A DNA stretch of 5,787 nucleotides from Pseudomonadota bacterium (lineage in GTDB: Bacteria; Pseudomonadota; Alphaproteobacteria; Caulobacterales; Caulobacteraceae). Below are positions 1 to 5,787 of this stretch, piece after piece. Below the pieces are notes generated by a model. The model did no database searches and had not been told where the DNA came from. It saw only the letters and a program-made list of their open reading frames with translations. A program made the translations under genes and the position numbers. Every line of letters starts with the position of its first letter. Position 1 is the stretch's first letter. The stretch covers positions 1-5,787 of the forward strand of contig JAEZIH010000258.1 of NCBI GenBank assembly GCA_023416055.1, read 5' to 3'.

Positions 1-1325
<1,325 letters not shown>

Positions 1326-1341
1326 GCCCGCCGACAAGAAA

Positions 1342-1375
1342 AAAGGCCCGCTCCGGTCTCCCGGAGCGGGCCTTT
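1342..1375. terminator. Bidirectional Rho-independent terminator between gatB and the RcnB-like gene
   Basis: A perfect 15-bp inverted repeat (1342-1356 with 1361-1375) closes a TCTC loop, with a GC-rich core flanked by AAA/TTT. It starts 16 nt after the gatB stop and lies 17 nt beyond the stop of the convergent RcnB-like gene, so it can serve both. Read on the minus strand, the stem runs into TTTTTTCTT (complement of 1336-1344), a good U-tract. On the plus strand only three T follow the GC core, so termination is probably stronger for the minus-strand transcript. Confidence 0.9.
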
Positions 1376-1391
1376 CGTTCGACTCAAGGCC

Positions 1392-1775
1392 TTAACGAAT
1401 GAGCGACAGGATCACGCCGGTGGCGATCGCCGCCAGCACGATGTCGCCGGTGTCCGTGCGATAGTAGCCGTAGCCGCGCGGCGGCGGGGCCCAGCCGTAG
1501 CGGTGATAGTCGCGCACATACCAGCTGCGGCGATGGTTGTAGGGGATCACCTGACCGCGGGCCCAGCGGCGGTACTCTCGGCGCTGCTGCTGCTCCCAGC
1601 GGCGCTGGTCGCGCTCCCAGCGGCGATGGTCGCGGCGGTCGTGGCGATCCACGTGCCGATCGCGGCGGTCATAGCGGTGGTCGCGGTCGTGGCGGCCGTG
1701 GCGCGACTGCGCCTCGGCGACCGTCGGCGCCAGCAGGCCCAGCGAGAGGGCGCCGATCATGAGCTGTTTCATCAT
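1392..1775 (-). CDS. RcnB-family small secreted protein with His/Asp/Arg-rich region
   Basis: The product is 127 residues, predicted to be exported. An N-terminal signal peptide (hydrophobic core about 5-19) ends in A-E-A (20-22), giving a mature protein from Gln23. Residues 25-50 are almost entirely Arg, Asp and His (10 R, 7 D, 6 H), followed by an Arg/Glu/Gln/Trp-rich stretch to about 72. The C-terminal part, YHRYGWAPPPRGYGYYR then GDIVLAAIATGVI, matches the RcnB-family pattern of an aromatic/PPPRGY motif followed by a short hydrophobic segment. E. coli RcnB is a periplasmic protein of nickel/cobalt homeostasis. Many alphaproteobacterial relatives have no known role and no RcnA efflux gene nearby, and none is seen here, so metal function is only an inference from the histidines. 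The frame is open 64 codons further upstream, but AAGGAG sits 8 nt before this ATG and the signal peptide begins here. An ATG immediately follows (second codon). Confidence 0.82.
   Translation of the reverse strand: MMKQLMIGALSLGLLAPTVAEAQSRHGRHDRDHRYDRRDRHVDRHDRRDHRRWERDQRRWEQQQRREYRRWARGQVIPYNHRRSWYVRDYHRYGWAPPPRGYGYYRTDTGDIVLAAIATGVILSLIR
1626..1703 (-). repeat. Low-complexity H/D/R codon tract inside the RcnB-like gene
   Basis: This stretch encodes residues 25-50 of the RcnB-like protein. It is made of short imperfect direct repeats of CAC/CAT, GAC/GAT and CGC codons in recurring HDR and RHDR order. It is probably prone to slippage and therefore to length variation between strains. The strong codon bias also keeps the opposite strand open as a spurious Ala/Val-rich frame. 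Confidence 0.7.
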
Positions 1776-1783
1776 TGCATTGT

Positions 1784-1789
1784 CTCCTT
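1784..1789 (-). promoter_or_regulatory. Ribosome binding site of the RcnB-like gene
   Basis: AAGGAG on the minus strand lies 8 nt before the ATG at 1775. It is the best Shine-Dalgarno match in the open frame and decides the start against the 64-codon upstream extension. An out-of-frame ATG at 1780 is only 3 nt from it and opens just ATG-CAA-TGA. Confidence 0.75.
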
Positions 1790-1911
1790 CGTCAGGAGCC
1801 GCGCGCGCCTTCACCGGAACCCGCGACCTGAGACCCGACATGGCCTGAGCGTCGGACGCCCTGCCTGAACCCCCGCTGAACAGCTCGTTACGGGAGGGGC
1901 CCCCGGCCGAC

Positions 1912-1937
1912 GGAACCATCCGTCGCCCGGCCCGGTT
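1912..1937 (+). promoter_or_regulatory. Candidate EcfG-type (general stress response) promoter for the ADH operon
   Basis: GGAAC (1912-1916), a 17-nt spacer, then GGTT (1934-1937) matches the known alphaproteobacterial EcfG/SigT consensus GGAAC-N16-17-CGTT at all but one base. A start point about 7 nt downstream would leave a short leader containing the AAGGAGA at 1952-1958. The -35 element overlaps a perfect 6-bp inverted repeat, CGACGG/CCGTCG (1908-1913 and 1920-1925, 6-nt loop), which could be an operator or chance. No good housekeeping -35/-10 pair was seen in this GC-rich spacer. Assignment rests on motif and position only. Confidence 0.5.
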
Positions 1938-1951
1938 GGAGGGCCTCAGGC

Positions 1952-1958
1952 AAGGAGA
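1952..1958 (+). promoter_or_regulatory. Ribosome binding site of the alcohol dehydrogenase gene
   Basis: AAGGAGA is 7 nt before the ATG at 1966. This favours that start over an in-frame TTG at 1936, which falls inside the candidate promoter, and over the ATG at 1975 (Met4). Confidence 0.8.
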
Positions 1959-1965
1959 ACTGCGC

Positions 1966-3111
1966 ATGCTGGCGATGGACTACCGGGGACCGCGACGGGT
2001 CCGCATCGAGGAGAAGCCGATGCCGACGATCCAGCATCCCCGCGACGCCATCGTGCGCGTCACCCGCTCGTGCATCTGCGGCTCCGACCTCCACCTCTAT
2101 CACGGCATGGTCCCCGACACCCGCGTCGGCATGACCTTCGGCCACGAGTTCTGCGGCGTGGTCGAGGAGGTCGGCCCGGCGGTCGAGAACCTCAAGAAGG
2201 GCGACCACGTGCTCGTGCCCTTCAACATCGCCTGCGGCCAGTGCCACTTCTGCAAGCAGGGCCTGTTCGGCAACTGCCACGAGTCCAACCCCGGGGCGAC
2301 CGCGGTCGGCGGCATCTTCGGCTACTCCCACACCGCCGGCGGCTACGACGGCGGCCAGGCCGAATACGTGCGCGTGCCCTACGCCGACTTCGGCCCGACC
2401 CTGATCCCCGACTGGATGGACCCCGACGACGCCGTCCTGCTGACTGACGTGGTCCCCACCGGCTACCAGGCCGCCGAGATGGGCGGCATCCAGAAGGGCG
2501 ACACCGTCGTGGTCTTCGGCGCCGGCCCGGTCGGCCTGCTCGCCGCCCGCTCCGCGTGGCTGTTCGGGGCCGGACGGGTGATCGTCATCGACCATCACGA
2601 ATACCGCCTCGACTTCGCCCGCCGCTGGTGCCCGGCCGAGGTCTACGACATCCGCGAGATCGGCGACCCCGTCGTCTTCCTAAAGAAGGCCACCGACATC
2701 GGCGCCGACGTCTGCATCGACGCCGTCGGCGCGGACGCCTCAGGCAACGCCTGGCACACCGTCTTCGGCAAGAAGCTGAAGCTCGAGGCCGGCAACGCCG
2801 TGCCGCTGCACTGGGCCATCAACTCGGTGAAGAAGGGCGGGGTGGTGTCGATCGTCGGCGTCTACGGCCCGACCGGCAACATGATCCCGATCGGCAACGT
2901 CGTGAACAAGGGCATCACCATCCGCGCCAACCAGGCGGCGGTGAAGCGCCACCTGCCCAAGCTGATCGACCACGTGAAGGCCGGACGCATCAAGCCCAGC
3001 GAGATCATCACCCACCGCCTGCCGCTGGAGGAGGTGGCCGAGGCCTACCACCTGTTCTCGTCCAAGCTGGACGGCTGCATCAAGCCGGTCCTGATCCCGA
3101 ACGCGGCCTGA
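1966..3111 (+). CDS. Zinc-dependent medium-chain alcohol dehydrogenase (formaldehyde-dehydrogenase-like)
   Basis: The product is a 381-residue cytoplasmic NAD(P)-linked dehydrogenase of the Tdh/FdhA-like branch of the zinc MDR superfamily. The N-terminal GroES-like catalytic domain shows CICGSD (catalytic zinc Cys38), GHE (His60, Glu61) and an intact structural-zinc lobe, CX2CX2CX7C (Cys90, 93, 96, 104). The third catalytic ligand is probably Asp161 in LLTDVVPTGYQ, as in Pseudomonas glutathione-independent formaldehyde dehydrogenase. The Rossmann domain has GAGPVG (185-190), and Asp209 at the end of the second strand favours NAD over NADP. Compared with that formaldehyde dehydrogenase (about 398 residues) it shares the long insert style, such as GGQAEYVRVPYADF (129-142), but has a different C-terminal half, so the substrate should not be assumed to be formaldehyde. 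The next gene begins 12 nt downstream, suggesting an operon. All key residues are present and the gene looks intact. Confidence 0.93.
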   Translation: MLAMDYRGPRRVRIEEKPMPTIQHPRDAIVRVTRSCICGSDLHLYHGMVPDTRVGMTFGHEFCGVVEEVGPAVENLKKGDHVLVPFNIACGQCHFCKQGLFGNCHESNPGATAVGGIFGYSHTAGGYDGGQAEYVRVPYADFGPTLIPDWMDPDDAVLLTDVVPTGYQAAEMGGIQKGDTVVVFGAGPVGLLAARSAWLFGAGRVIVIDHHEYRLDFARRWCPAEVYDIREIGDPVVFLKKATDIGADVCIDAVGADASGNAWHTVFGKKLKLEAGNAVPLHWAINSVKKGGVVSIVGVYGPTGNMIPIGNVVNKGITIRANQAAVKRHLPKLIDHVKAGRIKPSEIITHRLPLEEVAEAYHLFSSKLDGCIKPVLIPNAA

Positions 3112-3123
3112 GGAGGCGATCCG

Positions 3124-3645
3124 ATGATGATGACCCAGAGCGACAAGGCCGACGCCGCCGCCGCCGACGCCCACCCCCGCATCGACCCGACCACCGTCCT
3201 CGGCTGGGGCGTGGACGCCGACCCCGAGAACGACCCGACCTGGCCGATGCGCGACCGCTCGAAGGACGACGGCCCGGGCATGAACTGGAGCCGCCCGCCG
3301 CAGCAGCAGCCGGACGTCGATATACTCACCTCGGTCGAGCACAAGGCGCTGCCGGCGGCGCTCGGAACCTCCACCCCGCCGCGCGGCCTCAGCGGCGCCC
3401 TGCGCCGCCAGGCCTTCCGCTTCAGCGAGAGCCAGTGGGGCCACTGGCTGCTGCTCATGTTGGCCGACCGCGTCGACACCGTCGAAGGCGTCATCGACGA
3501 CCTCCGCGGCGGCCGCGCCCCCAACCTCCTGGTCGAAACCGGCGTCGTCCCCCGCGCCAAATCCCGCGAAGCCGCCATGGCGACGGCGCTGGCGGCGGGC
3601 GCGGTGGTCGTCGGGGTTGTGATGCTGCTGCGCCGGCGACGCTAA
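3124..3645 (+). CDS. Protein of unknown function with C-terminal membrane anchor, ADH-linked
   Basis: The product is 173 residues and I cannot name it. The start is secure because AGGAGG (3111-3116), overlapping the ADH stop codon, is 7 nt before the ATG. Residues 1-20 are an Ala/Asp-rich, probably disordered head. From 23 to about 122 the sequence looks conserved rather than random: LGWGVDADPENDP, GMNWSRP, a DVDILTSVEHK segment, GTSTPPRGLSGALRR, then FSESQWGHWLLLMLADRVDTVEG. A single hydrophobic segment at 152-169 is followed by four arginines at the C-terminus. No signal peptide is seen. Positive charge on both sides of the segment leaves topology unclear. Tight coupling to the ADH suggests it works with that enzyme, for example tethering it to the membrane or to a partner. 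I have an uncertain memory of similar proteins beside zinc ADHs in other alphaproteobacteria. The stop overlaps the hdaA stop on the other strand. Confidence 0.82.
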   Translation: MMMTQSDKADAAAADAHPRIDPTTVLGWGVDADPENDPTWPMRDRSKDDGPGMNWSRPPQQQPDVDILTSVEHKALPAALGTSTPPRGLSGALRRQAFRFSESQWGHWLLLMLADRVDTVEGVIDDLRGGRAPNLLVETGVVPRAKSREAAMATALAAGAVVVGVVMLLRRRR

Positions 3646-4325
3646 CCGAACAGCTCGCCGCTCTCCGCGCCGCCCTCGACCGCCTCCCGCGCCAGCGCCC
3701 GGGTGACCGGCCGGTGCAGGGCGTCCAGCCGCTCGACCACGTCCGCCGCCGCCGCTGCAGACCGGTCGATGCGGCGCAGCAGATAGGGGATGACGTCCTT
3801 CGCCGGGCGGATGCCGCGTTCGGCGAAGCGGGCCTCCAGCATGGCGGCCAGAACGGCGTCGTCGGGCGCCTCGACCGGCACGCTGATCACCGCGTCCAGC
3901 CGCGAGCGCAGGTCGGGCAGGGACACCTGCCAGGCCGACGGCGCGGGCCGGTCGATCAGCAGCAGGGCGCCGCCCGGCGCCTGGGCCAGGTTGAACAGGT
4001 GGAACAGGGTCTCGTCGTCGGCCTGCATGGCGTCGTCCAGCAGCACGGGCCGGCCTTCCAGCTCCAGTGGGTCGATCAGGGCGGCCTCGGCGCCGTGCAG
4101 GGCGGCGGCGCCGACGCGCTCGGCCCAGATCTGTCCCAGCCGGCTCTTGCCGCACCCTTCCGGCCCGCAGATCGCCATCGCCCCGCCGATCAGGTTGGGC
4201 CAGTCGGCCAGGGCCTCGCTTGCGGCCCGGTTGCTGTCCGAGACCACGAAGCCGGCCGCGCCGTCCGGCAGCTCGCTCTGCAGCGGCAGGCGCATCTGGT
4301 CAGGCGGGGCGGGCGGAAGGCTCAT
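3642..4325 (-). CDS. hdaA: HdaA, DnaA-related AAA+ regulator of replication initiation
   Basis: The product is a 227-residue cytoplasmic DnaA homologue that lacks the DNA-binding domain IV. This is the architecture of Hda/HdaA, which on the DNA-loaded sliding clamp stimulates ATP hydrolysis by DnaA and so blocks re-initiation. QMRLPL (10-15) matches the QxxLPL clamp-binding motif of E. coli Hda (QLSLPL). Walker A is GPEGCGKS (54-61) and Walker B is VLLDD (94-98). A box VII-like LRSR at 139-142 places the presumed arginine finger at Arg142, and ADVVERL (194-200) holds the likely sensor 2 Arg199. The ATG at 4325 is chosen because the next in-frame ATG (4295, Met11) would cut off Gln10 of the clamp motif. 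However, the only Shine-Dalgarno-like run, GGGGAGG, ends 1 nt before the ATG, which is abnormally close. Caulobacter HdaA is known to be transcriptionally activated by DnaA. The 3' end overlaps the convergent gene by 4 nt with no terminator visible. Confidence 0.9.
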   Translation of the reverse strand: MSLPPAPPDQMRLPLQSELPDGAAGFVVSDSNRAASEALADWPNLIGGAMAICGPEGCGKSRLGQIWAERVGAAALHGAEAALIDPLELEGRPVLLDDAMQADDETLFHLFNLAQAPGGALLLIDRPAPSAWQVSLPDLRSRLDAVISVPVEAPDDAVLAAMLEARFAERGIRPAKDVIPYLLRRIDRSAAAAADVVERLDALHRPVTRALAREAVEGGAESGELFG

Positions 4326-4351
4326 GCCTCCCCAGCATAGCAAACCCCGCC

Positions 4352-4376
4352 GCCGGGGAAGAGCGGGTTCCCCGGC
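4352..4376 (-). promoter_or_regulatory. Perfect 9-bp stem-loop in the hdaA leader
   Basis: GCCGGGGAA (4352-4360) and TTCCCCGGC (4368-4376) form a perfect 9-bp inverted repeat around a 7-nt loop. It lies 27-51 nt upstream of the hdaA start codon. No T-run follows on either strand, so it is not a typical terminator. It could be an mRNA leader hairpin or, as duplex DNA, a dyad for a dimeric protein. Confidence 0.6.
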
Positions 4377-4379
4377 AGC

Positions 4380-4408
4380 CGTGGACAAGCGCACGTGCTT
4401 GTGGATGC
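4380..4408 (-). promoter_or_regulatory. Two DnaA-box-like sites upstream of hdaA
   Basis: On the minus strand GCATCCACA (4408-4400) and TTGTCCACG (4388-4380) each match 7 of 9 bases of a DnaA box (TGATCCACA as in Caulobacter, or TTATCCACA as in E. coli). The two lie in the same orientation exactly 20 bp apart, about two helical turns. They are 55-83 nt before the hdaA start. An inverted repeat, ACAAGC/GCTTGT (4385-4390 and 4397-4402), is embedded between them around a GCACGT core. Direct activation of hdaA by DnaA is known in Caulobacter, which makes the placement sensible. The matches are imperfect. Confidence 0.45.
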
Positions 4409-4416
4409 GCGGTGGA

Positions 4417-4488
4417 GACTCCCGGGACATTCCCTTTCGGGACATCGCGACCCGGAAGCGGGACTCCCGACCCTTCGCGCTGGGAATC
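4417..4488. promoter_or_regulatory. Cluster of three GANTC (CcrM methylation) sites
   Basis: GACTC at 4417-4421, GACTC at 4462-4466 and GAATC at 4484-4488 fall within 72 bp upstream of hdaA. A fourth, GAATC at 4783-4787, is just before aspS. By eye only about four others occur in the rest of the window (282, 1381, 2281, 5171). GANTC is the target of the cell-cycle methyltransferase CcrM in alphaproteobacteria. Confidence 0.5.
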
Positions 4489-4698
4489 TGCACCGGGGCG
4501 CGGCGAGGGGCGCCGGACGACGGATCACCGCCTCCGTGCCGCCTGCCCGCCGACCAGGCGCCCGCCGCACGGCCGTTCGGCGGCCCACGTCCATTGCTGA
4601 CGCCCCTTCGGCCCATACTGCACGAAGAGGTGGAGGCGAGGGCGGGACAATGTGCCGGGAATGCAGCTTTTCAGAACTTTTCCGGCCGGGCGGGACAT
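4423..4698 (+). repeat. Four scattered copies of CGGGACA(T/A)
   Basis: CGGGACAT occurs at 4423-4430, 4438-4445 and 4691-4698, and CGGGACAA at 4643-4650, all in the same orientation and all inside the hdaA-aspS spacer. I found no further exact copy in the coding regions by eye. One pair is near hdaA and one near aspS, a layout compatible with a regulator of both genes. The last copy sits within a small GGGCG/CGCCC dyad (4688-4692 and 4700-4704). No known factor is assigned. Confidence 0.5.
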
Positions 4699-4721
4699 TC
4701 GCCCCTCCGGCCCCTGCAGCC

Positions 4722-4727
4722 TTGACT
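4722..4727 (+). promoter_or_regulatory. Candidate -35 element for aspS
   Basis: TTGACT, 75 nt before the aspS ATG, resembles the alphaproteobacterial housekeeping -35 (TTGAC). No good -10 element is visible at the expected distance in the GC-rich sequence that follows, so the assignment is weak. An AT-rich patch with two CTTTTC copies (4667-4672, 4677-4682) lies 40-55 nt further upstream. Confidence 0.3.
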
Positions 4728-4802
4728 TTCGGGGGCGATGATGCGCCCTTCCGCGCTCCCGAATTGCGCCCCCAGAGGGCCCGAATCCAAGACGAAGACG
4801 CC

Positions 4803-5787
4803 ATGCACGCCTACCGCTCCCACACCTGCGGCGCCCTGCGCGCGACCGACGCCGGCTCGGCCGTTCGCCTGTCCGGCTGGGTGCACCGCAAGCGCGACCA
4901 CGGCGGCCTGCTGTTCATCGACCTGCGCGACCACTACGGCCTGACCCAGCTGGTGCTGCACCCCGAAACTCCGGGCTTCGATGTGGTCGAGCGCCTGCGC
5001 GCCGAGAGCGTGCTGCGCATCGACGGCGAGGTCGTGGCGCGCGAGGAGGGGACGGTGAACCCCAACCTGCCGACCGGCGAGATCGAGGTGCGGGTCAAGG
5101 CCGTCGAGGTCCTGTCGGAAGCCGCCGAACTGCCGCTGCCGGTCTTCGGCGAGCCGGAGTACCCGGAGGAGATTCGCCTCAAGCACCGCTACCTCGACCT
5201 GCGGCGCGAGACCCTGCACCGCAACATCGTGCTGCGCTCCAAGGTCATCTCCTCGATCCGCCGTCGCATGGTCGACCAGGGCTTCCTCGAGTACCAGACG
5301 CCGATCCTGACGGCCTCGTCGCCGGAAGGCGCGCGCGACTTCCTGGTGCCGTCGCGCCTGCATCCGGGCCAGTTCTACGCCCTCCCGCAGGCCCCGCAGC
5401 AGTTCAAGCAGCTGCTGATGGTCTCAGGCTTCGACCGCTATTTCCAGATCGCCCCCTGCTTCCGCGACGAGGACCTGCGCGCCGACCGCTCGCTGGAGTT
5501 CTACCAGCTCGACGTCGAGATGAGCTTCGTCACCCAGGAAGACGTCTTCGCCGCCATCGAGCCCGTCATGCACGGCGTGTTCGAGGAGTTCGCCGACGGC
5601 AGGAAGGTCGACCCCTATCCCTTCGTCCGCATCCCCTACCGCGAGGCGATCTCGAAGTATGGCACCGACAAGCCGGACCTGCGCAACCCGATCGAGATGC
5701 AGGACGTCTCGGACCACTTCCGAGACGGCGGTTTCGGCCTGTTCGCGAAGATCCTCGGCGCCGATGCGAAGAACGCCGTGTGGGGCA
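4803..5787 (+). CDS. aspS: Aspartyl-tRNA synthetase, probably non-discriminating, 3'-truncated
   Basis: AspS is a cytoplasmic class II synthetase that attaches Asp to tRNA-Asp. The 328 visible residues start with the OB-fold anticodon-binding domain, [19 protein letters not shown] (25-43). The catalytic core follows: HRYLDLR (128-134), motif 1 around [16 protein letters not shown] (152-167), [13 protein letters not shown] (173-185), [14 protein letters not shown] (193-206) and motif 2 [10 protein letters not shown] (220-229), then EFYQLD (232-237). The segment from KPDLRNP onward (290-) enters the insertion domain of bacterial-type AspRS. Motif 3 and the C-terminus (full length about 590-600) lie beyond the window. 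His33 in RDHGG and Gly83 correspond to the His31 and Gly82 reported to let Pseudomonas aeruginosa AspRS also recognise tRNA-Asn. That fits the presence of gatB. The ATG at 4803 is placed by homology to the MHxYRSHTCG start style. Its Shine-Dalgarno is weak (a GACGAAGAC stretch), which is unremarkable for this group. Confidence 0.95.
   Translation, partial: MHAYRSHTCGALRATDAGSAVRLSGWVHRKRDHGGLLFIDLRDHYGLTQLVLHPETPGFDVVERLRAESVLRIDGEVVAREEGTVNPNLPTGEIEVRVKAVEVLSEAAELPLPVFGEPEYPEEIRLKHRYLDLRRETLHRNIVLRSKVISSIRRRMVDQGFLEYQTPILTASSPEGARDFLVPSRLHPGQFYALPQAPQQFKQLLMVSGFDRYFQIAPCFRDEDLRADRSLEFYQLDVEMSFVTQEDVFAAIEPVMHGVFEEFADGRKVDPYPFVRIPYREAISKYGTDKPDLRNPIEMQDVSDHFRDGGFGLFAKILGADAKNAVWG

Larger units (their letters stand above)
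4326..4802. other. Divergent non-coding spacer between hdaA and aspS
   Basis: This 477-nt stretch has no convincing gene. The open frames crossing it on both strands are Arg/Pro/Ser/Ala-rich and lack family motifs, as expected for GC-rich shadow frames. It is more AT-rich in patches (4661-4682) than the flanking genes. It must hold the promoters of hdaA (leftward) and aspS (rightward). It also carries a stem-loop, DnaA-box-like sites, four CGGGACA words and four GANTC sites, listed separately. A small regulatory RNA cannot be excluded, but I see no terminator hairpin with a U-tract to support one. Confidence 0.75.

Noticed and set aside
1772..1780. Mini-ORF ATG-CAA-TGA overlapping the RcnB-like start codon
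   Set aside because: Two codons only and just 3 nt from the SD; most likely chance.
1896..1903. GGGGCCCC palindrome in the ADH upstream spacer
   Set aside because: Short GC-only palindromes are expected often in this composition; no supporting pattern.
1776..1967. N-terminal extension of the RcnB-like protein by 64 residues
   Set aside because: It would bury the signal peptide, overlaps the ADH start, and a good SD precedes the internal ATG.
1888..2598. Minus-strand open frame (236 codons) antisense to the ADH start
   Set aside because: Ala/Val/Gly/Asp/His-rich shadow of the ADH codons; would cover the ADH promoter and RBS.
2740..4155. Long minus-strand open frame (471 codons) opposite the ADH and anchor-protein genes and over part of hdaA
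   Set aside because: Arg/Ala/Gly-rich low-complexity product without family motifs, overlapping three well-supported genes. This is the usual effect of GC-rich codon bias on non-coding frames.
2556..4340. Plus-strand open frame of 594 codons across ADH, the anchor protein and hdaA
   Set aside because: Out of frame with the real genes and dominated by Arg, Pro and Gly; no domain, no RBS.
4343..4371. EcfG-like GGAAC...GGTT on the minus strand upstream of hdaA
   Set aside because: The spacer is 20 nt, outside the 16-17 nt of the consensus, and GGAAC is part of the stem-loop.
4594..4619. TTGCTG...CATACT as a plus-strand promoter for aspS
   Set aside because: Only partial matches with a 14-nt spacer, and about 185 nt from the start codon; too weak to annotate.
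4322..4804. Minus-strand open frame (160 codons) filling the hdaA-aspS spacer
   Set aside because: Its start overlaps the aspS start codon; composition is Arg/Pro/Ser-rich with no motif or RBS, and its extent over the spacer is explained by high GC.
4671..5363. Minus-strand open frame antisense to aspS
   Set aside because: Mirror of the aspS coding bias (Ala/Val/Gln/His/Leu-rich) with no recognisable family.

Overview
This is a GC-rich, densely packed stretch of bacterial chromosome that looks like an alphaproteobacterium. Within that group the family Caulobacteraceae (Caulobacter/Brevundimonas type) fits best. The reasons are the high GC content, the GatB and AspRS sequence styles, and a short HdaA-type DnaA regulator with an N-terminal clamp-binding motif. 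Genus assignment is inference from remembered family sequences. I see no phage, transposon, CRISPR or other mobile signature. The window is mostly core housekeeping DNA, with one less familiar two-gene unit in the middle.

Layout, left to right. The 3' nine-tenths of gatB runs off the left edge (+, stop at 1325). It is followed by a perfect 15-bp hairpin terminator (1342-1375) shared with a convergent gene. That gene is a small secreted RcnB-family protein with a His/Asp/Arg-rich tract (-, 1392-1775). A 190-nt divergent spacer then leads to a zinc-dependent medium-chain alcohol dehydrogenase (+, 1966-3111), and 12 nt later to a conserved-looking protein of unknown function with a C-terminal membrane anchor (+, 3124-3645). 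A candidate EcfG-type (general stress response) promoter lies just upstream of this pair. The anchor-protein gene collides tail to tail with hdaA (-, 3642-4325), the stop codons overlapping by 4 nt. A 477-nt non-coding spacer (4326-4802) separates hdaA from the divergent aspS (+, 4803 to the right edge, truncated).

How the genes fit together. gatB and aspS belong to one pathway. The AspRS carries His33 and Gly83 in its anticodon-binding domain, which match the residues reported for non-discriminating AspRS. Such an enzyme charges tRNA-Asn with Asp, and the GatCAB amidotransferase then converts the product to Asn-tRNA-Asn. HdaA is the ATPase that, with the sliding clamp, inactivates DnaA after replication starts. 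Its upstream region holds two DnaA-box-like sites, a stem-loop, repeated CGGGACAT words and a cluster of GANTC (CcrM methylation) sites. This suggests cell-cycle-linked control and is the most interesting regulatory stretch in the window. The ADH plus anchored-protein pair is probably a stress-induced unit whose substrate is unknown.
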